Of a stretch of 64,000 nucleotides of DNA, positions 23,125-33,123 are shown one piece after another. Source of the stretch: Magnetococcus sp. PR-3. Its GTDB lineage: Bacteria > Pseudomonadota > Magnetococcia > Magnetococcales > Magnetococcaceae. The notes beneath the pieces were generated by a model. The model saw only the letters and a program-made list of their open reading frames with translations. It searched no databases and was not told the origin of the DNA. Made by a program: the position numbers and the translations under genes. The stretch's first letter is position 1. Each line of letters starts with the position of its first letter. The stretch lies in contig NZ_JBAHUQ010000003.1 in NCBI RefSeq assembly GCF_036689865.1, positions 181,148 through 245,147 of the forward strand, in the 5' to 3' direction.

Positions 23125-25197
23125 TTACCCTTTTGAGGTAAAGTTAAAGACACCATCCCAGTCATCCGGTGGTGGATTCTCCAAGTAGAGCTGACAACGG
23201 TCTACATAGGTACGGCTGGGACCATCATCTTCCACAATCTTCAGCGCCTTCTCAAACGCCTCAATCGCCATTTTAAAGTCCCGCCCCTTGTAGATATCCA
23301 AGGCTTTATAATAGGCCTCCAGCAGGTCTGCTTGGCGGTCTCTAAGCTGACCCTTGCGCTGTAACACCTCATAAATGGTAATGGGCTCTTTTTTACCCAC
23401 CACTCGAACCGTATCCAACTCACGGCACTCCACGGTATCTTTCACATGTTCGTGGGTAAACTCAGAGATCATGGTATAGGTATTGTAGAACTTATTGGCA
23501 CCTTCCAGACGTGCCGCTAAGTTTACGGCATCCCCCATAATGGTGTAGTCCATACGCTGCTTAGAGCCCATGTTCCCTACAACCATAGGACCCGTGTTCA
23601 CACCCATCCGCACGTTAAGCAGGGGACGCCCCTCCTCCGTGAGCTGTTTGCGCATATCCACCATTAAGTTCTGCATATCAATGGAGGCATGGCAGGCCCG
23701 AATAGCATGATCAGGTTGATCCAGTGGCGCCCCCCAGAAGGCGATAATGGCATCCCCTTCAAACTTATCCACCGTGCCTTCCTGATCGGCGATGATATTA
23801 CACATCTCTGTCAGGTATTCATTGAGCAGATGTACCAGCTCTTCCGGTGTCAGCTTCTCACTAATGGAGGAGAAGCCTGCGACATCTGAGAAGTAAGCGG
23901 TCATCTCACGCTGCTGACCACCCAACTGCAGCTTGCTGGGATCCTTAACCAAAATCTCTACCACCTTGGGTGACAGATAGTGGCCAAAGGTGTCCTTGAT
24001 CATCGCCTTTTGATTACGCTCAGCCAGGTACTCCTTAAGGTTGATCACCAAATAGGAGACAAAGCCAGCCAAGAGCACATAGCTCATGGAGAAGACCACA
24101 CCGTTACTAATATAGATCCACGTTGTAAAGCCAATGAACGTGGCAAACAGGGCTGCCACCAACACAGCCCGTAAAGCGGGATGCGCCAACCAGAAGTTTA
24201 CATTAACCAAGATCAGCATAAACAGCAGTGCCGAGATCACCTCAGCCACCGTTGAGGCGGGGTGTAATGTTCCCTGGGCCATCAGTGTACTGATGGTATC
24301 GGCAATAATCTCGACCCCATAGACCATACCAACCGGTGTATCAAACCAGTCATGAGAGACCTCAGAGGTATCCCCCAACAGGACAATCTTATCTTTCACC
24401 AAGAAGGAATAATCTTCGTATTCATCCTCATCCAGCTCCAAAATCTCCATCGCGGAGATTCCTCTAACCTCACTAAGGAAGCGCGCACCCTGCTGGAGCT
24501 TGGGGAAATCGATGTAGAAGCTGTTGAACTGATCCAGCTGAATATTCAAATCACCAATGGTCAGTACGCGGGTCTTCTCATCAAAGCTTGGCTCAACCCC
24601 CTTGAACATGGCCAGAGCCTGTACGGCAAAAGGCCAACCATCCTCCTCCTTCATAATCTGAGGGAACAGATTTAAGCGAGAGAGCATGGTCACCAACGAA
24701 CTGGAGGAGCTGATGTTGGTGTAGCCACTACGAGTGACCTCTTTGAGTACTGGGGTCGGATAGTTCAAACCGGTAAATTTGTTTTCCCGGTTAAACTGCC
24801 CTTGGGACACCACCAGGACATTTCCGACCTCTTTAAACACTTCAGCCGCAGGCTCGTCTTCCCCATACGAACTGGGAAAGTCCATCAATAAGTCGACTGC
24901 GACAACTTTCGCGCCGAGCTCTCGTAGGGTTGCGGTAATCTGGGCAATATCCGTACGACGCAGCGGAAAGCTTTTATACTCTTCAAAAAACTGTTCATCC
25001 GTATTAACGATGAAAATGTTGTCATTCAGCTTGGTCTGCTCAGGCGGACCATACTCCATACGAAGAATTTGTCGAAAAGAGAGGGTTTGGTCCTCAATAA
25101 ATGAAAAAGGCTCCTTAACCTCCAATGGAATGACAATAAGGAACAGGACAATGGTGACCCAAATGTCCCACCGTTGGGAAAATGATTGTTTTTTCAC
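23125..25197 (-). CDS. CHASE2-domain class III adenylate/guanylate cyclase
   Basis: 690 residues. After an N-terminal membrane segment (about 10-28) comes a CHASE2 sensor domain outside the membrane (about 30-320). Three membrane segments follow (about 320-400, for example ALLFMLILVNVNFWL). The cytoplasmic class III cyclase domain follows (about 425-610): MTAYFSDVAGFSSISE with metal ligand Asp438, FEGDAIIAFWGAP, and DAVNLAARLEGANK with the transition-state Asn/Arg pair. A short helical tail ends the protein. It should make cAMP in response to an unknown periplasmic cue. GTG start with GAGAGG 9 bases upstream. It lies downstream of a FecR-like gene and a CHAT gene on the same strand. Confidence 0.93.
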   Translation of the reverse strand: MKKQSFSQRWDIWVTIVLFLIVIPLEVKEPFSFIEDQTLSFRQILRMEYGPPEQTKLNDNIFIVNTDEQFFEEYKSFPLRRTDIAQITATLRELGAKVVAVDLLMDFPSSYGEDEPAAEVFKEVGNVLVVSQGQFNRENKFTGLNYPTPVLKEVTRSGYTNISSSSSLVTMLSRLNLFPQIMKEEDGWPFAVQALAMFKGVEPSFDEKTRVLTIGDLNIQLDQFNSFYIDFPKLQQGARFLSEVRGISAMEILELDEDEYEDYSFLVKDKIVLLGDTSEVSHDWFDTPVGMVYGVEIIADTISTLMAQGTLHPASTVAEVISALLFMLILVNVNFWLAHPALRAVLVAALFATFIGFTTWIYISNGVVFSMSYVLLAGFVSYLVINLKEYLAERNQKAMIKDTFGHYLSPKVVEILVKDPSKLQLGGQQREMTAYFSDVAGFSSISEKLTPEELVHLLNEYLTEMCNIIADQEGTVDKFEGDAIIAFWGAPLDQPDHAIRACHASIDMQNLMVDMRKQLTEEGRPLLNVRMGVNTGPMVVGNMGSKQRMDYTIMGDAVNLAARLEGANKFYNTYTMISEFTHEHVKDTVECRELDTVRVVGKKEPITIYEVLQRKGQLRDRQADLLEAYYKALDIYKGRDFKMAIEAFEKALKIVEDDGPSRTYVDRCQLYLENPPPDDWDGVFNFTSKG

Positions 25198-25304
25198 CGT
25201 TCAAGCCTCTCGTTTGGGCTTTGGTTTATAAAATAGATGGTAGGTATCCCTACCATTTCCCAACCATAGCATAAGCTTGGGGGGTGGGTGCACCCAGTGC
25301 AGAC

Positions 25305-25344
25305 AAAAAAACCCACTTGGCTTAGCTCCAAGTGGGTTTTTTTT
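25305..25344. terminator. bidirectional terminator between FecR-like and cyclase genes
   Basis: A stem of about 11 bp, AAACCCACTTGG / CCAAGTGGGTTT, with eight T on the plus strand and seven on the minus strand. It lies just after the FecR-like gene, so the downstream cyclase probably has its own promoter or depends on read-through. Confidence 0.88.
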
Positions 25345-25387
25345 CATTCACAACCGGGTGGCTACCGTTGGCAGCCGCTGGTTAAGC

Positions 25388-26332
25388 TTAGTCTTCCATC
25401 ATCTGGTTGTAGATCAGGGCCTCTTTCATCTTCAGCTTCTTCAGCTTCAGATCGTGGTAGGCTTTGATCAGCAGAGGACGCATGTCATTGTCGTCTGGAT
25501 AATCTGAAAAGTGCTTCTTGTAGTGCTCCATCGCAGCAACAGTCAGCCCTTTTTCATCCAGGAAGCTGGCCAGCACAAAGTCATCACCAGGGGCAGCAGC
25601 TTGGATGTCAGCAATGGTCTTCTTCAGCTTGGCATCTTCAGAGTCGCTCAGCCATACAACGGTGCTGGGCTTTTTGGGGCTGTAGAGTACATCAGCACCC
25701 TGCATGACACTGACTTGGTACTTATGCTTACCGGGTACCAGGGTCAGAGCATGGCTAACCATGGCCTCTTTGCTGTTGAAGGTACCAACAGACTTGCCAT
25801 CTACCATCAGCTTGTAGCTAAACTCATCGCCCAAGTTCTCCCACACCAGTGTGGGGAAAGAAGCTGACAAGGTGAGCTTTTTAGCGGTGCGCAGCTTAAC
25901 ATCCTTCGGCGCGTTGGTCTTATGCACACCACGACGTACGGTGGTGTAACGCTGAGCCTTAGCAAAGCGGTTTTGCAAACCGGCCATTAAAGAAGCGCCA
26001 GCTTCACGAGGAGCTGCCAAGGTACCTGCCAGTGCCTTAGCACCCTCTTTAGAAACCTGTACCACAGTGTTGGCACCAACATCCTGGGCCTGACCTGTAG
26101 CTTGGTTTACCAGCATACCTTTGCCATCGGCACCGGTACGGATCTGGTAGTTCTCAAACAAGAACTTGGTGCGGCGTACTTTTTTCCACTTGGTACCGTT
26201 TTTACTGTACTCAACTTTACCTTTGGGCTGCATGAACATGGCAACGGGGGTCTTAGCCTCCACGGGCATACTCACCATCAGCATCGCAAAAGCGACCAAT
26301 ACGGCAAAAAAGGATAGGAATCTGGTTTTCAT
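25388..26332 (-). CDS. FecR-like periplasmic protein
   Basis: 314 residues with a signal peptide ([20 protein letters not shown], cleavage near VEA-KT). Residues 30-95 follow the FecR pattern seen in non-siderophore relatives: a beta strand with [23 protein letters not shown], then [13 protein letters not shown], and a [13 protein letters not shown] strand. The rest contains a beta-sandwich-like region and a helical C-terminus. It is probably a periplasmic ligand- or partner-binding protein. Such proteins often occur near CHASE2 and CHAT genes in other bacteria. GGGAG lies 9 bases before the ATG. Confidence 0.72.
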   Translation of the reverse strand: MKTRFLSFFAVLVAFAMLMVSMPVEAKTPVAMFMQPKGKVEYSKNGTKWKKVRRTKFLFENYQIRTGADGKGMLVNQATGQAQDVGANTVVQVSKEGAKALAGTLAAPREAGASLMAGLQNRFAKAQRYTTVRRGVHKTNAPKDVKLRTAKKLTLSASFPTLVWENLGDEFSYKLMVDGKSVGTFNSKEAMVSHALTLVPGKHKYQVSVMQGADVLYSPKKPSTVVWLSDSEDAKLKKTIADIQAAAPGDDFVLASFLDEKGLTVAAMEHYKKHFSDYPDDNDMRPLLIKAYHDLKLKKLKMKEALIYNQMMED

Positions 26333-26499
26333 CGGTCAATGCTCCCTGATACGCGTAAGAATCTCTTTAAAGCTCCATCCTGGAGCGTGTGACTTAAGCC
26401 GGAAGTCCAGGGCAACCCCTGGAGCAGCTAAATAATCTACATAAAGAATAGAGGCATTTCTACATGCTTTTATTCCCTTAACTCTACTGGTTGGTGACC

Positions 26500-26545
26500 A
26501 AAACAGCAGAAAGGATGCATCTTTTTACACCCTTCTGCTGTTTTT
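26500..26545. terminator. terminator of the CHAT gene
   Basis: 12-bp stem AAAACAGCAGAA / TTCTGCTGTTTT around a 21-base loop, with T runs on both sides. It begins 12 bases beyond the CHAT gene stop. Confidence 0.78.
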
Positions 26546-26556
26546 ATCACATTTTT

Positions 26557-29500
26557 TTAGCGACCAATGCTCATGAATGCCGACCAGATGTAAGGGTAAC
26601 CCCACTGACCTGACTTCATCAGCTCAATTTGTGAGTCCCGTAAAGCCTGATGGGGGGTCATACCTTCACCCAGACGTTTGTATAGTCCGGTCATGAGTGC
26701 CTGGGTACCTGCATCACTCACTTCCCAAAGAGAAGCGATCACTTCCTGAGCACCCGCCTCCTGGAACGCACGACGCAGACCATAGACCCCTTCCCCTTCA
26801 TGGATCTCACCCAACCCTGTTTCACAAGCAGATAAAACCGCCAACTGTGTACCCGTCAGGTTAAGGTCCAACACCTCCAGTGCGGTAAGAATACCATCAT
26901 TCTTGGTATCAATCTCACCCAGGAAAGGTGCATTGGCGTTCACCCCAGCAAAGGCCAAACCAGAACGCAGCATGGGGTTATCCCCTGGAGGAGGTGTGGT
27001 ATTGAGCTCCACACTCCGGGCCATGCTCTTCAGCCGCTTACGCAACCCTTCATCTGCCTTAAGGAAGAACCCGTGGGTCGCAATGTGCAAGACATTGGGT
27101 GGCACTTCAATATCCTTAACCACCTCTTCTTGAGCTTCATTTTGTAACTTAAGATTGGACTTACCACCCTCTGTCGCGATGGTATTGGTGATCAACTGAC
27201 CCTCTTTTTCAGCACCGGGCAGAGGATCAAAGCGCAGCCCCCGCATACCCCGTGAGAGTGCACGTAAACCCGCACGCATGGTTGCTGCACGGGTTGCACG
27301 GGTGCCCCCCTTCGCCTCCTCTTTACTCACCATAACAGCGGCACGGTTGGCACTACGGCGACCTCTAACCGCAGCCAGCACCTGGGTGCCGGTTACCTCT
27401 TCGGTATCATAGTTGGGGCCTGCCAGCGTCAACTGAGGACCTTTAGCAGCGGCCAGCAGTGAGGGCATAAGATCCCGGCTGGAGGTCAGCATGTGCAGAT
27501 CTGCCTTCTCCAACAGATAGATCTCTTCTTCAGAGTCAACCATGGCGACAAATGGCAGGATATTGAGGATACCGTCAGGCACGACATAAACGGTCTCTTT
27601 CTCAGCCAGTAGTTCAGATACCGGCCCCCACACCATGTCGTAGATCTCCATGCTCAGATCCAGCAAGTCATCTTCATCCATATCTTCATCCTGGATGCTG
27701 CCACGCAAATTGATGACCTGCTTTTCCAACTCCTTCATGGTGGGCTCGTACTTCACCAGCTCATACTGAACGTTGCCATCCTCCTTGACCATCACACCAG
27801 CCAATAGGCGGGAGACATCTTTATGGTCCTTATACGCCACAAAATCCACCATTGCGGCACCCTCTGGAAGAGCTTTTTCCAGATCTTTCAGACTAATGGC
27901 GCGCTTGTTTTGCTTAAACTTAAGACTGGCCCGACCCAACTCACCATCCAGCGTACTGATGCGCTCTTCCAACGCATTCATGGTATGTAGATGCTGCTCA
28001 GGTGTTTGATCTTCTGCGGGACCCGACAAGGTCTTGGCTGCCAGTTTTTTACGACCGGCTTTCAGCTCATCAGCAATAGATCTTAGAGCAGGATCATCCG
28101 ACAAACGGGCAATCTGGTGGATCTCTGAGGTGATTTTAAAGAGCATGCCTTTACGCTGCAGCCCCACCTCCATCACACCACGTCCTGCCAACTGCTTGTT
28201 AACATGAGGCAGAAGCATCATGAACCTGTTGAGTTCAGGACGGTGAAGACGTACATACCCTTCACGGGCGTTATCACTGGTTACCCACATCATACGGTTG
28301 AGAAACTCGGTACGACGCTGAAAGGCGGTATAACGGATCTCGTACGCTTGGGGCAGCTGGAAGTTGGTTTCCAAAATTCTCGCCAGCGCATCCAGGGTTT
28401 CAAAGGTATAAGGATGCTGAGGGCCCAAGGTTTTTTCATTGAGCTTAAGGGTCTTTTTCAGCAGCTTCTCAGCTGGGATAGAGCGCCCTGTCTTAAGCAT
28501 CAGCACACCCATATCCAACATGGAACGCTGGGTATCCACATGGGTTTCACCCAAGGCCTCACGTCGGCCATCCCACGCTTCCTGGAGCAGCTTTTCTGCC
28601 TCTTTGTACTTTTTCTGAGCGGTACGGACACGGCCTAGGTTATTGATACTTTTAAGGGTGCGTTGGTGACGTACCCCCAGGCTTTTACGCCAGCTCTCCG
28701 TCACCTCTGTCAGCAGTTCCGCTGCATCATCATAGCGCTCGGACTTCATGTAGAGATAGCCAAGGTTATTGATGAAGGCGATGGTATCTGCGTGATCATC
28801 CCCCAAAGACTTCCGGTTGGCCGTAATGGCCGTGGCGTAGAGTGGCTCAGCCTTCTCAAAGTTACCCTGGACTTCATAGAGCAACGCCAAACTGTTGGTG
28901 GCGGCCAGGGTTGTGGGGTGGGTCTCACCCAAGGTTGCGCGGGATGTATCCAGCGCTTCACGGAACAAGGGCTCAGCCCGGTCATACAGGCCCTGGGTCT
29001 CATAGACCAAGCCCAGGTTGTTTAGAATGGCCACGGTCGTGGGATGAGTTTTACCCAACCCTTTCTGTGAAGCAACCAGCGCCTCATCATAGAGCACTTC
29101 AGCTTCTGCCAAGCGGCTCTGCAGGCGCATTAAACCAGCCAGTTCGGTACGTGATGCAATGGTATTGGCGTGGGTCTCACCCAAAGTTTTGGCTTCAAAC
29201 GCCACCACTTCACGCAATAATTTTTCCGCTTCCAGATAGTCCCCCATATCCCGCAAGGTCAGGGCCATGGTGTTTTTGGCCTGGAAGTGGGCAATACGTA
29301 AAGAAGCCTTACGCCCTGTCAGCTTGATCATGGGGTTCAGGCGCAACTTAGCCAGTTTGTAGTTACCCATACGGCGCTGGATATCAGCCAGGGCAATACT
29401 GGTTTTCAACAACTCTGGATTATCCAGGCCAGAAGCAGCAGCCTGATGTTTAAGGGCCAGTTGATACTGTGCCTCAGCCGCTTTTAGGTCACCCTTTTCA

Positions 29501-30987
29501 GATAGGGTAAAGGCCATTTGGTTACTACAACGGGCGCTCTGAGGGTGGTGTACACCAAAGTTGGCATCAAAGCGGGTACATAGGGCGCGGAATAGCCCAA
29601 CAGCTTCATTATACTGACCAGCATTAGAGAGCATGGTCGCCTGACTACGGGCAGGATTAAGCGCCGCCAGATGCCCATCACCCATCTGCTGCTGAGCACG
29701 TAGGGTAATGCGTTCATACTGCTTAGCCGCTTCAATAAATGACCCTTTGGCTGCCAGAGCATCGGCCAAAACCGTCTGATAGGAGAGTACCTCTGGATGT
29801 CCGGCACCCAGAACTTCCGTACCGATGGTATCCGCCTCTTTATACAGTGTCTGAGCTTTTTCCACTTTACCGGCCAGCAACAGTGTTTGGGCCAGTAATG
29901 CTTGGCTACGCAGGGTAATCAGATGTTTTTTGCCAAACTTCTTATTGGCATTCTTTAACAACCCTTGGGCCTGAGCCTTGGCTTGGGCTGTTTTACCCTC
30001 ACCCAGAGTGGTTTCAATTTTTTTATACTGCTTCAACCAGGAGGTCATAGCCTTCGCCTTAACCCCACGGGGCAGGCGAGAAGCCTTTTTAATCGCTTTT
30101 TGTGCGGATTGTGGCAGTGATGAAAGTGCCTGGGTAATCCCCGCGTTGTATCCCCCCATACGTTTGAGGGCAGCAACACGCTTTTTATCTTTCAAGGCTA
30201 CCAAAACGGCATCCCGGTAGAGTGCAGCGGCCCGTACATGGCGCCCTAACTTGGTATTAAGTTTGGCGGCCTTGGACAAGGTCTGCTCATCATCGGGGTT
30301 GGTTTTCAGCTGGGCCATCAACTGGTTGAGGGCTTGTACCTCGGCGGGGCCTTTTTTAACGGCTTTGCTGCTACGCTGCTTGGCCCGTTGCTGGGCTGTC
30401 GCCACCAACTGTTGGCGTACCGTGGCATTTTTAGCCAATACCGACTTCACCTCAGCCGGATCCATATCCTTAACCAGCGCGGCCTTACGTTTGCCGGCCA
30501 AACGGTGGCGTTGGGCCTCCGCATAGTCATACCACTTCACAGCACGGGACGTACTGGCTGTGGTACCAATTCCTTTTTCATACAGAAAGCCGAGATGGTA
30601 TTGGGCATCGGCACTGTTCTTCAATGCGGCCTTCTGCAACCATTTAAAGGCCAGGGTATTATCTTCACTAACCCCCATACCTGCATAGTACATGACCCCC
30701 AATTTGGCCATGGCTTCAACATGTCCGTTCTCAGCCGCCTTTAAATACCACTGGGCCGCACTCTCGACATGTTCTGTTTTTCGCCCACGGATGTAGATCT
30801 CCCCCAGTTTGTACTGGGCTTTTAGATCTCCCCCCTCCGCAGCTTGCAGGTAGGGCTCAACGGGCTCCGGCAGGTCCGGTATAGGATTCTCTTGTGCCCA
30901 CGCACTGCCCATACCCAACATGAGCACCAAAGCCATGAAAGAATAGCGTAAAAAAACGCCACCGCAGTGTCTGTATGATCTATCCAT
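26557..30987 (-). CDS. Sel1/TPR-repeat CHAT-domain protein, exported
   Basis: 1476 residues. A signal sequence (FMALVLMLGMGSAWA, cleaved near residue 31) is followed by three Sel1-type repeats (about 45-160: AQYKLGEIYIRG, AMAKLGVMYYAG, AQYHLGFLYEKG). A Lys-rich helical stretch and a long array of TPR_12-type repeats follow (about 340-890, with ALGETHPTT-like turns). The CHAT domain (about 1060-1476) is a caspase-like protease fold. The expected dyad is present: His1305 in IATHGFF and Cys1388 in LSACETGLGE. It is therefore likely active, and if exported it works in the periplasm. Upstream of the FecR-like and CHASE2 cyclase genes. Confidence 0.92.
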   Translation of the reverse strand: MDRSYRHCGGVFLRYSFMALVLMLGMGSAWAQENPIPDLPEPVEPYLQAAEGGDLKAQYKLGEIYIRGRKTEHVESAAQWYLKAAENGHVEAMAKLGVMYYAGMGVSEDNTLAFKWLQKAALKNSADAQYHLGFLYEKGIGTTASTSRAVKWYDYAEAQRHRLAGKRKAALVKDMDPAEVKSVLAKNATVRQQLVATAQQRAKQRSSKAVKKGPAEVQALNQLMAQLKTNPDDEQTLSKAAKLNTKLGRHVRAAALYRDAVLVALKDKKRVAALKRMGGYNAGITQALSSLPQSAQKAIKKASRLPRGVKAKAMTSWLKQYKKIETTLGEGKTAQAKAQAQGLLKNANKKFGKKHLITLRSQALLAQTLLLAGKVEKAQTLYKEADTIGTEVLGAGHPEVLSYQTVLADALAAKGSFIEAAKQYERITLRAQQQMGDGHLAALNPARSQATMLSNAGQYNEAVGLFRALCTRFDANFGVHHPQSARCSNQMAFTLSEKGDLKAAEAQYQLALKHQAAASGLDNPELLKTSIALADIQRRMGNYKLAKLRLNPMIKLTGRKASLRIAHFQAKNTMALTLRDMGDYLEAEKLLREVVAFEAKTLGETHANTIASRTELAGLMRLQSRLAEAEVLYDEALVASQKGLGKTHPTTVAILNNLGLVYETQGLYDRAEPLFREALDTSRATLGETHPTTLAATNSLALLYEVQGNFEKAEPLYATAITANRKSLGDDHADTIAFINNLGYLYMKSERYDDAAELLTEVTESWRKSLGVRHQRTLKSINNLGRVRTAQKKYKEAEKLLQEAWDGRREALGETHVDTQRSMLDMGVLMLKTGRSIPAEKLLKKTLKLNEKTLGPQHPYTFETLDALARILETNFQLPQAYEIRYTAFQRRTEFLNRMMWVTSDNAREGYVRLHRPELNRFMMLLPHVNKQLAGRGVMEVGLQRKGMLFKITSEIHQIARLSDDPALRSIADELKAGRKKLAAKTLSGPAEDQTPEQHLHTMNALEERISTLDGELGRASLKFKQNKRAISLKDLEKALPEGAAMVDFVAYKDHKDVSRLLAGVMVKEDGNVQYELVKYEPTMKELEKQVINLRGSIQDEDMDEDDLLDLSMEIYDMVWGPVSELLAEKETVYVVPDGILNILPFVAMVDSEEEIYLLEKADLHMLTSSRDLMPSLLAAAKGPQLTLAGPNYDTEEVTGTQVLAAVRGRRSANRAAVMVSKEEAKGGTRATRAATMRAGLRALSRGMRGLRFDPLPGAEKEGQLITNTIATEGGKSNLKLQNEAQEEVVKDIEVPPNVLHIATHGFFLKADEGLRKRLKSMARSVELNTTPPPGDNPMLRSGLAFAGVNANAPFLGEIDTKNDGILTALEVLDLNLTGTQLAVLSACETGLGEIHEGEGVYGLRRAFQEAGAQEVIASLWEVSDAGTQALMTGLYKRLGEGMTPHQALRDSQIELMKSGQWGYPYIWSAFMSIGR

Positions 30988-31700
30988 GGTTCATCAAAAC
31001 CTTGCTGGTACTATCCGTGTGGGTTAACAAAAGGGCCACACAGATCCTTTGATCCATCCATGACCACGCCATTTACCCTCGTATCTGAAGCAACCCTTAC
31101 CAACGTGTGGTCACCTAATAGATATCCAGAGTATGCGGGGCACGATCCTAAGGGTAAAAACAGAATCATCCACCTTCTATGTGTCTTCTAAAATCGGTTT
31201 GGGTGCAGGTTGTTTCATCTACACCCCCCTCCACGTTATATATTAACATGAATACCGGGGGATGCTCTCGGTGTTTTATGCGGAAAAAAAGTAAAAAAAC
31301 AGGGCTAAAACCGGCTTTTTTCTTCCAATCGTGCCAAATTCAAATTTAAGAGTACCTAACCGAAATAAAAAATAACTTGTGCGATAAAATGATCGATTAA
31401 AAAAATCATCCTTTTCACAGGCCCAAACCATACCATCCCAGATTTCCCAGATAAAAGCGAAAATCTGATGTCATTCAATCCATTTATTCGTATTCATTCG
31501 GTACTTGGTGGATCACTCGTTGGGTGAAAGAAATCAGTGTGAGAATGAGAAGGATGTCAGGGCAGGTGTGTCCAAAACTAGGGAATAAGCCTACAATCGG
31601 AGCACATTTGAGGCTTATTAAACCCTGACTCGGACTAAAGGGTGCTGCCAGCCCTCACAGATGTAGATTGTGAGGCTGTTGGTGGTCAAATGGGAAGCTC
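30988..31700. other. AT-rich intergenic region with an inverted repeat
   Basis: 713 bases, AT-rich from about 31240, between divergent genes. AATAAGCCT (31584-31592) and AGGCTTATT (31611-31619) form a 9-bp perfect inverted repeat 80 bases before the lipoprotein gene, perhaps an operator or a terminator remnant. No gene seen. Confidence 0.4.
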
Positions 31701-32708
31701 ATGGTGAGCGACTTGGAAAATATTGGCTTATCAATGATCACCACAAAATATCATATCATCACCCTTTCATCCGTCATCTTACTGGCTACAGGGTGTTCCG
31801 CATCACCCTCTATGAGTCACATCAGCGATTACAGGGGCTCAGCAAGCATAACACAAGGCAATGCCCAAACGGTTAAGTCGAATATTTTTGAGTGTAAAAA
31901 CGGACGCCGTCGAGTGGCAGGCATGGGTGAAATGACAGATTCAGAAGGGAATATTTGGACCGTTCCTGCAAAAAACAACTTTACCACGGGGCCTAAGGCT
32001 GTCGATTTATATGAAGAGTGCGCAAATATCACGCCCCAAAGTCTCGCGAATGTAGATGAAGCCTCAGTACCTGTCGCTATTGTCGATCCAGATGGTGAAG
32101 AAATCACGGGTTATATTTTTGCAGATAATTACTTTGAATTGTATATCAATGGCTCCCTGGTTGCCGTAGATACCGTACCGTTTACACCATTTAATTCTAG
32201 TATCGTGAAGTTTAAGGTCAAGAAGCCTTATACGATTGCTGTCAAAGTCATTGACTGGGAAGAACACTTAGGTCTAGGAACAGAGAATAACCGTGGAAAG
32301 GACTATCATGCTGGTGATGGTGGTTTTATTGCTAGCTTTAGCGATGGGACAGTCACGGGTTCACATTGGCAAGCACAAACATTCTATACATCACCCATTT
32401 ATGATCTTACTTGCCTAAAGGAGGTTGAAGGACGGCGCCTGTCTGAAACATGTACCACTGAAGGTACGGATCATGGACAAAAGGCTTATGCGGCGCACTG
32501 GAAAACCCCAAACAACTGGATGGGGAAAGAGTTTGATCCAACATCTTGGCCTCAAGCAACGCTATATACAGAAGAGGATATTGGTGTAAACAATAAAAAG
32601 GCGTATATGAATTTCATTAAAAAATTTAGCGGTTCAGGAGCAAGCTTTATTTGGTCGACAAATGTCGTGCTTGATAATGAAGTACTACTAAGATACGAGG
32701 TTAAGTAG
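31701..32708 (+). CDS. putative lipoprotein in AT-rich DNA
   Basis: 335 residues. A signal sequence ending LLATGC gives a lipobox-like site. The ATG at 31701 has GGGAAG just upstream but an acidic n-region; the in-frame ATG at 31734 gives a more typical lipoprotein leader (MITTKYHIITLSS...). The mature part contains a beta-rich block (YFELYINGSLVAVDTVPFTPF ... AVKVIDWEEHLGLG) like galactose-binding or lectin-type domains, then HWKTPNNWMGKEFDPTSWPQ. Base use is clearly more AT-rich than the neighbours, suggesting transfer. Function unknown; a surface-exposed binding protein is plausible. Confidence 0.65.
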   Translation: MVSDLENIGLSMITTKYHIITLSSVILLATGCSASPSMSHISDYRGSASITQGNAQTVKSNIFECKNGRRRVAGMGEMTDSEGNIWTVPAKNNFTTGPKAVDLYEECANITPQSLANVDEASVPVAIVDPDGEEITGYIFADNYFELYINGSLVAVDTVPFTPFNSSIVKFKVKKPYTIAVKVIDWEEHLGLGTENNRGKDYHAGDGGFIASFSDGTVTGSHWQAQTFYTSPIYDLTCLKEVEGRRLSETCTTEGTDHGQKAYAAHWKTPNNWMGKEFDPTSWPQATLYTEEDIGVNNKKAYMNFIKKFSGSGASFIWSTNVVLDNEVLLRYEVK

Positions 32709-33123
32709 GGCCGCCTCTAAGTTTTTTGTGGTCTTACTTAGAATACATAGAGATCAGCTTTACTATCTCAAAATTTGTTTGGGAAATACGCCGTTATATT
32801 GTGAAACACCTGGGAAATATGGGGCCATAACCTGGGACCTGACAAAGCCAAGATGAATGACATAGACCCTGAGCAATCAGGGTTTTCATCCCCCCTCTTC
32901 AGCACCCAACCTACCCCACGTATGGTATGGATAAAAGACATACTCTGCCCCAATAACCATCGATACCATGACCACATCGACCTATTGCACAGGAAAGCGC
33001 ACCACAGTCACATCCAACCACCCATGAAAATGGATTGGCCTTGGTGTTGATTTTTCATCGACCTGTTCATGGATTTAAACCATACCTGAAGGGGCGCATT
33101 GACCTATATTCAGGAGATGACCC
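32709..33123. other. intergenic region, nothing recognised
   Basis: 415 bases between the lipoprotein and the soluble cyclase gene. A ribosome-binding site (AGGAG) for the latter lies at its end. No terminator, RNA gene or convincing frame. Confidence 0.4.
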
